Shown: piece by piece, positions 1-8,561 of the stretch
How positions within the stretch are numbered: position 1 is the stretch's first letter
How the letters are laid out: each line of letters starts with the position of its first letter
Assembly: GCF_000281975.1 (NCBI RefSeq)
Contig: NZ_AKKE01000123.1
Coordinates: 1 to 39,948 of the forward strand
DNA length: 39,948 bases
Direction of reading: 5' to 3'
Source: Novosphingobium sp. AP12
GTDB taxonomy: Bacteria; Pseudomonadota; Alphaproteobacteria; Sphingomonadales; Sphingomonadaceae
Made by a program: the position numbers and the translations under genes
Notes under the pieces: model-generated
The model's input: only the letters and a program-made list of their open reading frames with translations
Database searches by the model: none
What the model was told of the DNA's origin: nothing

Positions 1-299
1 AACGGCCCATGGTCCTCGCCGTCGAGCACTGTGAACGAGCCCCAGCACCGCTCGACGTGATCGCGCAGGGTGTCCGGCGCGTACTGCGTCAGAACCATCG
101 CCTGGCGGAAGCCGGAGTTGGCGACGTTGGCGAGCGTGTAGTCGACCAGACGGGCGCCGGGGCCGATCGGCAAGGCGGGCTTGGCCTCTTCCTGCGTAAG
201 GTCGTGGAGACGGCTTCCCTTGCCGCCCGCCAGTACAATCGACACCACTTCTTCCGCCAGCCCATCGCAATAGGGCCCTGGGGCATTCGCAACGCTCAT
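1..299 (-). CDS. glgC: Glucose-1-phosphate adenylyltransferase (GlgC-like), N-terminal fragment
   Basis: Reading the minus strand from the ATG at 299 gives about 99 residues that run off the left edge. The stretch VLAGGKGSRLHDLT is the nucleotide-binding signature of ADP-glucose pyrophosphorylase. It is followed by AKPALPIG, then a D-Y-T-L-A-N / N-S-G-F segment and a T-Q-Y motif, in the order found in GlgC. The enzyme makes ADP-glucose from ATP and glucose-1-phosphate for glycogen synthesis. A GAGGG ribosome site lies just upstream of the ATG. One oddity is that the usual R-A-K-P-A reads E-A-K-P-A, and the surrounding residues also diverge, so a related sugar-phosphate nucleotidylyltransferase is possible. 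The gene is divergent from the MFS gene across a long gap. The rest of any glg operon lies outside the window. Confidence 0.8.
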   Translation of the reverse strand, partial: MSVANAPGPYCDGLAEEVVSIVLAGGKGSRLHDLTQEEAKPALPIGPGARLVDYTLANVANSGFRQAMVLTQYAPDTLRDHVERCWGSFTVLDGEDHGP

Positions 300-862
300 T
301 CAAAACCCTCGGGTGCAGCCACGCTTTCGGCTGGATAATTCCTTGGGCAACAATCGGTTCCGGCCTTCGCGCAGTGACCTCGGCCATTTGCGACAAGCCG
401 TTTGGCGCCGCCTCGCGCCAAGGCCGGCCCTGCCGATTACCTGAGGCTTGATCGCGGCCCGCTAGCGTGCGCGCACGATGAGGGCGGAAACGCCGCCAGG
501 ACCCCCGAAACTGCCGGAAAGTCGAGGTCTGTGACCAGCGCACCGTTACATTCCGGCAATAAGTTTAGCGAAATGTCGAGCGGATTTTCACAAGCCCGCA
601 TGGACTCCGGGCACCCCCTGCCGGACAAGCCCGCCATCCGCAGCGGCCCTCTCGCGACAAGGGAAGCCAGGCTGCGCGATGCGATCCCCGGGAGAGGATT
701 GACCGTGCCCCAGTTCTGTCGGCCACGCGGCCGGCCGTGCGCGGATGCCCCCTGCCCCGGTTCCTCGTAGCGCGCCGCCGTGCGGGAACGCTTGCACAGG
801 ACCCCGACGTGGCCAGCCCACCCCCGGCGGCTGAAGCCCATATGAAAGCAGGTCGAGAGGAT
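300..862. other. 563-bp intergenic region, no convincing gene
   Basis: This gap separates the divergent glgC-like and MFS genes. Short open frames cross it on both strands, but none has a plausible ribosome site or a protein-like composition. It should hold two divergent promoters and possibly operators for either gene. I cannot identify a specific -35/-10 pair or a known operator by eye. Confidence 0.5.
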
Positions 863-2176
863 ATGAACGAACTAGATCCGCGCGCGGTCATCGCCCGCGA
901 ACCCATGCATTACCGGCAGGTGATCGCGATCGCCGTCGCCACCGCGCTCAACGCGCTCGACGGCTTCGACGTGCTGTCGATCAGCTTCGCCGCGCCGGGC
1001 ATCTCCAAGGAATGGGGCATCGACCGCGCGGCGCTTGGCCTCGTGCTGTCGATGGAGCTGATCGGCATGGGCATCGGCGCACTCGTGCTGGGCGCGATGG
1101 CCGACCGCGTCGGCCGCCGCCCGACGATCCTGGGCTGCCTCGTCATCATGGCGAGCGGGATGTTCCTAGCCTCGACCGCGCAGACCCTGCCGATCCTCTC
1201 CGCCTACCGCCTGTTCACCGGGCTGGGCATCGGCGGCATGCTGGCGGCGACCAACGCGATCGTCGCGGAATGCGCCAACGCGCGCCGCCGCAACCTGTCG
1301 GTCGCGATCATGGCGGGCGGCTATCCGATGGGCGCCATCGTCGGCGGCTCGATCGCAGCGGTACTGCTGGGGACGACCGGGCGCTGGCAGTCGGTGTTCG
1401 AGTTCGGGGCGCTGATGACGGCGCTGTTCATCCCGCTCGTCCTCTGGCTCGTGCCCGAGACGATCGCCTTCCTGCTCCACAAGCGCCCCGCCGGCGCGCT
1501 CGAGAAGATCAACCGCACCATGGTGCGCCAAGGCCGCGCGCCGCTGACCGCGCTGCCCCCGCGTGACGAACAGCCGCGCCGCTTCAGCATCGGCCAGTTC
1601 TTCGCGCCCGGCATCGCGGGCGTCACCACGCTGCTGATCCTCGCCTATTTCGCCCACATGATGACCTTCTACTTCCTCGTGAAGTGGATCCCCAAGATCG
1701 TCGTCGACATGGGTTTCCCGCCGGCATCGGCGGGCGGGGTGCTGGTCTGGGCCAATGTCGGCGGCGCCAGCGGCTCGATCGTGCTGAGCCTGCTGACCCA
1801 GAAGTTCGGCGTGCGCCCGCTGGTGATCGGCGCGATGACCTGCGGCGCGGTGGCGGTGACCGTCTTCGGACAGGGCTTCACCACCTTGGCCAGCCTTTCG
1901 ATCATCGCCTGCATCGGCGGCTTCTTCACCAATGCGGCCACCGCCGGGCTCTACGCGGTGATCGCGCAGTCCTTCCCCGCCTCGCTGCGCGCCGGGGGCA
2001 CCGGCCTCGTCATCGGCATCGGCCGGGCAGGCGCGGCGTCCGGCCCGATCGTCGCCGGACTGATGTTCGCGGGCGGCTCGTCGCTCCAGTTCGTCGCGCT
2101 CGTCATGGGCTGCGGGACGCTGGTCGGCGCCATCGCGCTCGGCCTCGTCCGCTACCGCGAAAACACGATCGCCTGA
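863..2176 (+). CDS. MFS transporter, aromatic acid:H+ symporter (AAHS) type
   Basis: This is a 437-residue, 12-helix major facilitator protein of the inner membrane. The first helix carries D-G-F-D (about residues 33-36), the family motif of PcaK/BenK-type aromatic acid:H+ symporters. The loop after helix 2 reads GAMADRVGRR (about 77-86), matching MFS motif A. Length fits the family. The ATG at 863 follows GAGAGG closely. An in-frame ATG at 842 is the alternative start. The likely substrate is a benzoate-like or other small organic acid, but it cannot be read from sequence. The next gene, 60 bp downstream on the same strand, is an outer-membrane porin, so the two probably form one uptake route across both membranes. 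No catabolic enzymes adjoin them here. Confidence 0.85.
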   Translation: MNELDPRAVIAREPMHYRQVIAIAVATALNALDGFDVLSISFAAPGISKEWGIDRAALGLVLSMELIGMGIGALVLGAMADRVGRRPTILGCLVIMASGMFLASTAQTLPILSAYRLFTGLGIGGMLAATNAIVAECANARRRNLSVAIMAGGYPMGAIVGGSIAAVLLGTTGRWQSVFEFGALMTALFIPLVLWLVPETIAFLLHKRPAGALEKINRTMVRQGRAPLTALPPRDEQPRRFSIGQFFAPGIAGVTTLLILAYFAHMMTFYFLVKWIPKIVVDMGFPPASAGGVLVWANVGGASGSIVLSLLTQKFGVRPLVIGAMTCGAVAVTVFGQGFTTLASLSIIACIGGFFTNAATAGLYAVIAQSFPASLRAGGTGLVIGIGRAGAASGPIVAGLMFAGGSSLQFVALVMGCGTLVGAIALGLVRYRENTIA

Positions 2177-2236
2177 GTAAAGGCCACCGCCGTGGCCGGC
2201 CCGAGATCGGCCGCGGCGTCGAGAGGAACAGCCAGA

Positions 2237-3760
2237 ATGTCGAATAGAATTCCGGGTCGCACCGGCCTCCTTGCCACGACCCTTCTTTCCCTGATGCTGG
2301 CGGCGCCCCCCGCGCTGGCGCAGTCGGTCGCCCCCGACGACGACGCGCGCGATGCCCCGGGCGGACCGCAGGCCTCCGCCTCGCCGCCGGGCATCCGCCC
2401 GGCCCGCTCTCAGCCCGTGCCCGCCGAGGCGATCCCCGGCGGCCGCAAGGGTCCGCCCGGCGTCCCGCAGGCGATCCGTTGGACCGAGGACTGGTCGAAG
2501 GTCCCCGCGCCCGATGCCCCCTTTATCGAGAAAATCCGCCACATCCCGGTCGATACCGACGACGACTTCTACCTCTCCATCGGCGGCGAGGCGCGGGTCT
2601 ACTACACCGACTGGCACCACTCGGCGCTGGGACTGCGGACGGGCGACAACAATGACCTCGTCCAGAGCCGGCTGCGCCTGATCGGCGACCTCCACCTCGG
2701 CCCGAACCTGCGCGCCTACGTGGAGCTGGGAGACAACCGGGAATACGGCGAGGAATTCGCCACCACCCCCAACCGCGACAAGCTGGACGTCTACCAGGCG
2801 TTCGTCGACGTCACCGTGCCGCTCGGCGATGCGGGGAGGATCACCGTGCGCCCGGGCCGCTTCGAAATGCCGCTCGGCAACGGCAAGCTGGTGGGCGTGC
2901 GCGAAGGGCTCAACATGCGGTTCACCTACCAGGGCGTGCGCGCGACCTACATCCTGCCGGGCAAGGTCTCGGTCGATGCTTTCGCGGCGCGCCCGATCGA
3001 GATCAGGCCGGGCACCTTCGACGACCGCGGCGACCCCGCGCGCAGCTTCCACGGCGTCTACGTCAGCGCGCCGGGGGCGATCGCCGGGTTCGGCGCCGAC
3101 CTCTACTGGTACGAGATGAACCGCGAGAGCGCGAACCTGCGCGAAGGCACCGGCGCGGACGACCGCAACAGCTACGGTGCGCGCCTGTGGCGGCGCAATG
3201 CGACCCTGGACTTCGACTTCGAAGGCACGCTCCAGCGCGGCACCTTCACGCAGCAGGACATCAAGGCCTGGGGCGTCCTGTTCGAGGCCGGCTACACTTG
3301 GCCGGCGCTGCCGATGAAGCCGCGCCTGGGCCTGCGCGCCAATGCCTTCAGCGGCGATGACGACCTGACCGACGGCAAGGCCGGCACCTTCGTCGCCGCC
3401 GCGCCGCGCCTGCCGCTGTTCAGCGAGGCGGCGTTCTTCAACTTCTCGAACCTGATGGACCTCTACCCTTCCGTGACGGTGAAGCCGCTGGACAACGTGA
3501 CGGTCATGGCCGGCCCCGACTTCCTGTGGCGCCAGAGCAAGGCGGACGGCGTCTACATCGGCCCGGCCGGCTCCTCCTTCGCGCCCTATGGCGATACCCG
3601 TTACATCGGCACCGCGTTCAACCTCGAAGCCTCGTGGCAGACCACGAAGCGGCTGAGCTTCCGGCTGTTCGAAACATACTTCGATCCCGGCTCCGCGTTT
3701 GAGGCGGCGGGCGGCAAGAAGGGCAACTATTTCGGCGTGATGTCCAATTACCGCTTCTGA
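2237..3760 (+). CDS. Alginate export family outer-membrane porin
   Basis: The protein has 507 residues, an N-terminal signal peptide (hydrophobic ATTLLSLMLAAPPALA, cleavage near A-Q-S), a proline-rich linker of about 60 residues, and then a long series of amphipathic strands ending in Y-R-F. A terminal phenylalanine is typical of outer-membrane beta barrels. Overall character matches the alginate_export family (Pfam Alg_export, AlgE-like). In non-mucoid bacteria such proteins are usually assumed to be substrate-selective porins rather than alginate exporters. The start at 2237 sits 10 nt after GAGAGG and gives a good signal peptide; an upstream in-frame start at 2192 would bury it. It is probably co-transcribed with the preceding MFS symporter. 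The substrate is unknown. Confidence 0.8.
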   Translation: MSNRIPGRTGLLATTLLSLMLAAPPALAQSVAPDDDARDAPGGPQASASPPGIRPARSQPVPAEAIPGGRKGPPGVPQAIRWTEDWSKVPAPDAPFIEKIRHIPVDTDDDFYLSIGGEARVYYTDWHHSALGLRTGDNNDLVQSRLRLIGDLHLGPNLRAYVELGDNREYGEEFATTPNRDKLDVYQAFVDVTVPLGDAGRITVRPGRFEMPLGNGKLVGVREGLNMRFTYQGVRATYILPGKVSVDAFAARPIEIRPGTFDDRGDPARSFHGVYVSAPGAIAGFGADLYWYEMNRESANLREGTGADDRNSYGARLWRRNATLDFDFEGTLQRGTFTQQDIKAWGVLFEAGYTWPALPMKPRLGLRANAFSGDDDLTDGKAGTFVAAAPRLPLFSEAAFFNFSNLMDLYPSVTVKPLDNVTVMAGPDFLWRQSKADGVYIGPAGSSFAPYGDTRYIGTAFNLEASWQTTKRLSFRLFETYFDPGSAFEAAGGKKGNYFGVMSNYRF

Positions 3761-3849
3761 CGGGCGATTTCGCCTCTAATTCCGCCGCCTTGGTCACAAT
3801 CCGCCGGGCGGCGGAAACTAAATGCCCTGTCCGCGCGCTACTGCGCATC

Positions 3850-5916
3850 ATGGACGGAACGACACAGCTCGATGCCGACACCGGCCACACCGCGGACCCG
3901 GTCCGCAGGCAGCGCCGCATGCGCATCGTGCGCAACGTCGTCCTGACCTTCGTCGGGCTGATTTTTGCGGTCTGGCTGATCCTGTTCATCACCAAGGGCC
4001 GCTTCCTCAAGCATCCGTTCGAGAGCGTCGCCTCCTCCCTCACCGACCGCAAGGTGAGCGTCGCGGGCGACTTCCAGCTCTACTTCGCACCCCTGCGCAT
4101 CAAGTTCCTCGCCGAGGGACTGGACGTCGCCAACCCGCAGTGGGCAGGCGAGCCGAGCCTGTTCGCCGCGAAGCGCATCGAAGCGCGCATCGCCCCGCTG
4201 TCGCTGCTGTTCGGGCGCCGCCATATCTACACGCTCGACCTCGACCAGGGCCGCGCCGACCTTGAATGGGACAAGCCGCACCGGAACAACACTTGGACCT
4301 TCGGCGCTGAGGGTGGCGGCAAGCCCTTCGAGTTCCCGCGCATCGACCGCGCCACCGTCAGGGGCACGACGATCCGCTACCTTGACCCGCAGATGCAGCT
4401 GCTGGCGAACCTCAAGGTCGATCCCATCGTCTCCACCGACGCCCGCATCGGCAAGGCCGTGTCGGTGAGCGGCGACGGCAAGCTGCGCAGCACGCCGTTC
4501 CGCCTGACCGCCCGCCTGCTCTCCCCCGACGCGACGGTCAATCGCGGCGAGAACAAGCTGGAACTCAGGGCCTGGGCGGCGAACAGCGTGATCGACGTCG
4601 CGGGCACCCTCCCCTCGATCGCCGACGTGGAGGGCGTACCGCTCCAGGTCCGCGCGCAGGGCCGCGACCTTTCCGACCTGCTCGGGGTGATCGACGTGGT
4701 GATCCCGCAAACCCGCCGCTACGACCTCAAGGCGCAGATGGTGAAGGACGACAATGCCTACCGCTTCACGAAGCTGGCGGGCACCTTCGGCCAGTCCGAC
4801 CTCGCCGGCAGCTTCACCGCGACCAACGGCGAGCGCCTGCGCCTGAACGCGGACCTCACAACCCGCCGTCTCGACATCGTCGATGCCGCGCCGTTCATCG
4901 GCTACAACCCCGACATCGTCGCCTCCAAGGGCGCCGTCGCCGCCGCTGCCGCTACCGGCGCGGGAGCCCAGCGCGTGCTCCCCGACGCGGCGCTGCCGGT
5001 CGCCTCGATGCAGCGCTTCGATGCGACCCTCGACTGGAAGATCGGTGTCGTGCGCTCGCGCAACGTGCCGATCGAGAAGATCGCGATGAAGCTCACCCTC
5101 GACCACGGCCGGCTGGCGCTTTCGCCCCTGACCTTCTCGATGGCGCGCGGAGACGTGGCCTCCGACCTGATCTTCGACACCCGCCAGCGTCCCTCGGCGA
5201 TCAGCTACGACATCCGCCTCTCCCCTACCCCGATGGGCCGACTGCTGGCGGGCTACGGCCTCGCCGAGGCGGGAACGACCGGGACCATCAAGGGCCGCAT
5301 CAAGCTGGACGGCCGGGGCGATACGATTCACGATTCGCTCGCCAGTTCATCGGGCCGCATCGCCTTCGTCATGCCACAGGGCGCGCTGTGGACTCGCAAC
5401 ATCCAGCTCGCGGAACTCGACCTCGGCACGTTCGTCCAGAAGATGTTCCAGGACAAGCTGAAGGAGCCCGTCCAGATCAACTGCGGCGTCGTCGCCTTCA
5501 CCGTGCGCGGCGGCATCGCCTCGACCGACCCGATCCTGATAGATACGAAGAAGAACGTCATCACCGGGCGCGGCGCCTTCAGTTTCGGCACCGAGGCGGT
5601 CGACATAGCTTTCCGGGCCGACGGCAAGAAGTTCAGCCTGTTCTCCGGCCAGTCCCCGGTCGGAATAGGCGGCCACTTCGCCTCGCCCTCGCTCAACGTC
5701 GTGAGCCCCGAATTGCTCGGCCGCGCGGGTGCGGGCCTCGGGCTGGCGGTGGTGGCGACCCCGGTCGCCGGGCTGCTCGCCTTCGTGGATGTGGGCGATG
5801 CCAAGTCCGCCGCTTGCGGCCCGGTCCTCTCGGGTGCCAGGGCCACCGCCCAGCGCACCTCCAAGGGCAAGCCGCGCGACGACGTCGGCAAGGGCAAGCA
5901 GAAGCCTAAGGACTGA
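3850..5916 (+). CDS. AsmA family protein
   Basis: About 688 residues with one N-terminal transmembrane segment (VLTFVGLIFAVWLILFI, near residues 31-47 from this start) and a large periplasmic part. The AsmA N-terminal pattern is clear: a conserved stretch leading to L-Y-F-A-P-L-R, W-A-G-E-P-S-L-F and a beta-strand repeat rich in D-L-D-Q-G-R-A-D-L. The C-terminal half carries the AsmA_2-like region. Members are inner-membrane-anchored periplasmic proteins of the bridge-like lipid-transfer class, implicated in outer-membrane lipid homeostasis. The start is uncertain: ATG 3850 has no clear ribosome site and ATG 3919 is possible. The C-terminus is a basic lysine-rich tail. The gene converges on the next one, with stop codons 3 nt apart. 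Confidence 0.8.
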   Translation: MDGTTQLDADTGHTADPVRRQRRMRIVRNVVLTFVGLIFAVWLILFITKGRFLKHPFESVASSLTDRKVSVAGDFQLYFAPLRIKFLAEGLDVANPQWAGEPSLFAAKRIEARIAPLSLLFGRRHIYTLDLDQGRADLEWDKPHRNNTWTFGAEGGGKPFEFPRIDRATVRGTTIRYLDPQMQLLANLKVDPIVSTDARIGKAVSVSGDGKLRSTPFRLTARLLSPDATVNRGENKLELRAWAANSVIDVAGTLPSIADVEGVPLQVRAQGRDLSDLLGVIDVVIPQTRRYDLKAQMVKDDNAYRFTKLAGTFGQSDLAGSFTATNGERLRLNADLTTRRLDIVDAAPFIGYNPDIVASKGAVAAAAATGAGAQRVLPDAALPVASMQRFDATLDWKIGVVRSRNVPIEKIAMKLTLDHGRLALSPLTFSMARGDVASDLIFDTRQRPSAISYDIRLSPTPMGRLLAGYGLAEAGTTGTIKGRIKLDGRGDTIHDSLASSSGRIAFVMPQGALWTRNIQLAELDLGTFVQKMFQDKLKEPVQINCGVVAFTVRGGIASTDPILIDTKKNVITGRGAFSFGTEAVDIAFRADGKKFSLFSGQSPVGIGGHFASPSLNVVSPELLGRAGAGLGLAVVATPVAGLLAFVDVGDAKSAACGPVLSGARATAQRTSKGKPRDDVGKGKQKPKD

Positions 5917-5919
5917 GCC

Positions 5920-6450
5920 TCAGCGGAGGCGGGCGGCGGTAAGTTGCAGGGACTGCGGCGCGACGAGCGGGTCCCAGCCCAGCTTGGCGATGACGTCGTT
6001 GCTCTCGACCGCGCGGCGACCGGGCGCGAGCGACCAAGTGACATGATACGTGCTGCCATCGGGTCGATCGGTCGCCCCCTCGACGGCGACCACCAGCGCC
6101 TCCACGCTTTCGCCGTCGTCCACGTGGCCCACGACATGGCCTGCACGGTCAGCGGGTAGCGGGGTGTCCCCGGTCTGGCCGGAGGCGAGCGTCACGTGAT
6201 GGGCGACGACGTTTTCGTAGCGGGGCGGGAACACCGCCAGGAGCTGGCGGCGCCGCTCAGGATCGAGCAGCCAACCGATAACGATCTTTTCATCCTGTTT
6301 GGCGGCCGCGACCTGCGCACGGCACTCGGCCTGCTGCTTCTCGCCTTCCAGCACGAAGTCCGGACGCGCCGTCAGTTCGCCCAGCGCCCGCTTGGCGATG
6401 CCGATCACCTCGCCGGCGATCCCGCTCGCCTTGCGCTTCACGTCATCCAT
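5920..6450 (-). CDS. CsbD-like N-terminus fused to a 2H-phosphoesterase-like domain
   Basis: A 176-residue soluble protein without signal peptide or membrane segment. Residues 1-50 resemble CsbD stress-response proteins: a lysine/alanine helix, then G-E-L-T-A-R-P-D-F, then L-E-G-E-K-Q-Q-A. From about residue 57 a different domain begins, containing A-H-H-V-T-L (H85, T87) and Y-H-V-T-W-S-L (H136, T138). Two H-x-T motifs are the signature of the 2H phosphoesterase superfamily (RNA ligase/cyclic phosphodiesterase fold). The 51-residue spacing is short for that superfamily. R-P-D-G-S-T just before the second motif and E-S-N-D just after it resemble tRNA-ligase-type cyclic phosphodiesterase domains. 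The ATG at 6450 follows GGGAGA. It is the last gene of a set with the hydrolase 33 nt upstream. The fold assignment is by motif only and the substrate is unknown. Confidence 0.6.
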   Translation of the reverse strand: MDDVKRKASGIAGEVIGIAKRALGELTARPDFVLEGEKQQAECRAQVAAAKQDEKIVIGWLLDPERRRQLLAVFPPRYENVVAHHVTLASGQTGDTPLPADRAGHVVGHVDDGESVEALVVAVEGATDRPDGSTYHVTWSLAPGRRAVESNDVIAKLGWDPLVAPQSLQLTAARLR

Positions 6451-6483
6451 TGCCCGTCTCCCGTTCGCCGGCAGCGCCCCTTG

Positions 6484-7224
6484 TCACGACGAGCGGCGGC
6501 CGCCGCGCACCATTTCCTCGATCCACGAGAGCAGCAGCTTGCCGTAGGCGTTGCGGCAGGTCTCGTCGCGCATCGCATGGTCGGCGCCCTTGAGAATGCG
6601 GTAGCTCACCGAATTGCTGCGCTGGAATGCGGCCATGAAAGAGCTGATCGCGGCGTGGGGCACGTAGTCGTCATGCTCGGATTCGACGATGAGCACGTCG
6701 CCGCCGAACATCTCGCACGCCGCCAGCGCCTTGTCGCTGTAGCCGGTGCGGAAGTGGCTACGGTAAGTCATCAGCTCGTCGCGCGGCAGCAGGGCCTTGG
6801 GCACGTCCCAGTGGTCGTCGGGGTAGAGCGCGGGTACCCGCAGCGCCAGCCACGAGACCGCCCGCCGCGCCGTCAGCAGCGCGGCCAGATAGCCGCCGTA
6901 GCTGGTGCCGACCACGGCGATCGCCGTCGGGTCGACCTGCGGCTGCGAGGCGAGGAAATCGTAAGCGGCCAGCACGTCCGCCAGCCCGTCCTCGCGGGTG
7001 ACGAGGTCACGCTTGCCGTCGTGCCGGGCATGGCCGCGCAAGTCGAAGGTGAAGCAGATGCAGCCCATCTGCGCGATTTCCTCGGCCCGCTGCAGGTCCT
7101 GCTCCTGCGACCCGCCCCAGCCGTGGATGAACAGCACGCCAGGGATGAGCTTGGCAGGCGAGAGCAGCGTGCCGTCGAGCTGCTCGTCGCCGACCGCGAT
7201 GGTGACCGGATTGCGTCCGTCCAT
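6484..7224 (-). CDS. Alpha/beta hydrolase
   Basis: A 246-residue cytoplasmic alpha/beta hydrolase. It shows H-G-W-G-G-S for the oxyanion region, a nucleophile elbow G-T-S-Y-G-G (Ser108), an acid in E-H-D-D-Y-V-P (Asp185 or 186), and His216 in K-G-A-D-H-A-M. Its pattern fits dienelactone-hydrolase or peptidase-like members rather than lipases, but the substrate cannot be inferred. The ATG at 7224 shares its A with the TGA of the preceding DUF3182 gene, so the two are translationally coupled. A GTG at 7227 is the alternative start. The CsbD/2H gene follows 33 nt after this stop. The tight three-gene arrangement suggests one pathway. Confidence 0.85.
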   Translation of the reverse strand: MDGRNPVTIAVGDEQLDGTLLSPAKLIPGVLFIHGWGGSQEQDLQRAEEIAQMGCICFTFDLRGHARHDGKRDLVTREDGLADVLAAYDFLASQPQVDPTAIAVVGTSYGGYLAALLTARRAVSWLALRVPALYPDDHWDVPKALLPRDELMTYRSHFRTGYSDKALAACEMFGGDVLIVESEHDDYVPHAAISSFMAAFQRSNSVSYRILKGADHAMRDETCRNAYGKLLLSWIEEMVRGGRRSS

Positions 7225-8318
7225 CACTGCACCGCCGCGTACTTGGTGAGCGGGCCGACGACCGGGTCCATGCCGCTGAAATAGATCGCGGCGCCGGGCG
7301 GGGCGGCGTCCACCTCGCCGTAGATCTCGACCGTGGCGGCGTCGACCTGGCCGAGCGACGGGTCGGCGGCGAAGGCTTCGAAGGCGGCGATCTCCGCGCC
7401 GCTCGCCCCTCCTGCACGCCAGCTCTGTTCGAGCACGCCGAGGCGCGGGCGGCCGTGAAGGTCGCGCCCGGCGGCGACGTCGTAGTTGCGGCGCGAGGCG
7501 AACATGGCGGGATAGGCCGCGAACACGGCAGCGTCGTAACGACGGGCCTTGTCGATGACTTCGGCCAGCTCAGGATCGAGGTCCATCGCCAGAAGCTCGT
7601 CCCAGCCGCCGCGCACGCAGTGCAATTGCGAGCCGCCGTAGACCTCCTCACCGAAGTTGCTGACGGTCAGCGCCTGGGTGCCCCAATAGGCGACCGAGCG
7701 CCCGAACAGCCGCACGAGGCCGACGCTGTAGGTGCGCACGTCCTCCAGGTTCTCCTCGATCACGAGGCCGCTCGTCGCCAGTTCGTGCGTGTCGAGGGCG
7801 AGGACGGCTGCGTCCAACTGCGCGATGTCGCGCACCACCGTCTGCCCCCGGCCCGAGGTGGCCTCGACGTCCTTGAGGCGGATCGGCCCGTGCTCCAGCA
7901 GCAGGCGCCCGGCGGCCTGCGCATCGGCCTGCGTGAAGACCGAGAACCCGCGCAGCACCGCATCGCCGAGATCGGCGGCGAGGCCGTGCGCCCAGCCCGC
8001 CGGAGCCCGCGCGTCGGCGAAGGGCAGGCCGTGGCTGATGACCTTGGTGGCGACGAAACGCTCGGGCACGACGCCGCCGTAGAGCTGTTCCTCCCGCCGG
8101 ATGCCGAGCAGCGCCGCCGCGCCTGCCAGCATCGTGTCGTCGGGCACGAGGAACTGGCCCGGCCGGGGCGTGCCCTCGGCGGCCACCACCTCGCCCCCGC
8201 ACAGCTGCGCGAGGCGCCGCACGATCTCGGTCCGTGCGGACCGGTCGTGGAGGTTGGTCATGTGGGCATCCGCCGTGGCGCAGGCGCGCACCGTACAGGT
8301 CGAGGTTTGGGCATCCAT
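7224..8318 (-). CDS. DUF3182 family protein, ATP-grasp-like
   Basis: A 364-residue protein that I recognise as DUF3182. Characteristic segments are I-R-L-K-D-V-E-A-T-S-G-R-G-Q-T-V-V, V-I-E-E-N-L-E-D-V-R-T-Y-S-V-G, S-R-R-N-Y-D-V-A-A-G-R-D and L-E-Q-S-W-R-A-G-G-A-S-G-A-E-I. The order of a lysine-glycine-rich loop, an E-E-N-L strand and an acidic/asparagine-rich C-terminal site resembles ATP-grasp ligases. That is inference, since the family has no established function known to me. The ATG at 8318 is preceded by AAAGGA; the frame stays open upstream to 8456 without a better start. It overlaps the alpha/beta hydrolase by 1 nt. A ligase-like enzyme coupled to a hydrolase suggests small-molecule or peptide modification. 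Confidence 0.7.
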   Translation of the reverse strand: MDAQTSTCTVRACATADAHMTNLHDRSARTEIVRRLAQLCGGEVVAAEGTPRPGQFLVPDDTMLAGAAALLGIRREEQLYGGVVPERFVATKVISHGLPFADARAPAGWAHGLAADLGDAVLRGFSVFTQADAQAAGRLLLEHGPIRLKDVEATSGRGQTVVRDIAQLDAAVLALDTHELATSGLVIEENLEDVRTYSVGLVRLFGRSVAYWGTQALTVSNFGEEVYGGSQLHCVRGGWDELLAMDLDPELAEVIDKARRYDAAVFAAYPAMFASRRNYDVAAGRDLHGRPRLGVLEQSWRAGGASGAEIAAFEAFAADPSLGQVDAATVEIYGEVDAAPPGAAIYFSGMDPVVGPLTKYAAVQ

Positions 8319-8474
8319 GCTCGTGGTCCTTTCGACACGCGGGTCATGGATGTAACGTGGCAGGGAAGGTTGGGTTTCTCCGGGGCGCTCCGGGTCCGGA
8401 CGCAGGAACACCCCACGCGGCATGCGCCGCTGGGGGAGCCCGAAGGCAAAGTTCATTCCATTTCAGATACTGCC

Positions 8475-8561
8475 TGGTGCGGTCGAGAAGACTCGAACTT
8501 CCACGGGCTTTCGCCCACAACGACCTCAACGTTGCGCGTCTACCAATTCCGCCACGACCGC
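8475..8561 (-). tRNA. tRNA-Leu (anticodon GAG)
   Basis: The reverse complement folds as an 87-nt type II tRNA. The acceptor stem GCGGTCG pairs with CGACCGC, followed by discriminator A and an encoded CCA. The D arm contains GGCGGAATTGGTAGACGC. The anticodon stem CAACG/CGTTG encloses the loop TTGAGGT with anticodon GAG. There is a long variable arm (TGGGCGAAAGCCCGT) and a T arm with GTTCGAGTC. GAG reads CUC/CUU leucine codons. It lies 156 bp upstream of the DUF3182 start on the same strand. Confidence 0.97.

Noticed and set aside
402..841. Open frames on both strands in the glgC-MFS gap
   Set aside because: No ribosome site, unnatural composition, mutually overlapping.
1166..3052. 628-codon minus-strand open frame opposite the MFS and porin genes
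   Set aside because: Arg/Asp/Gly-rich shadow of high-GC coding DNA. The plus-strand genes have clear families, signal peptide and ribosome sites.
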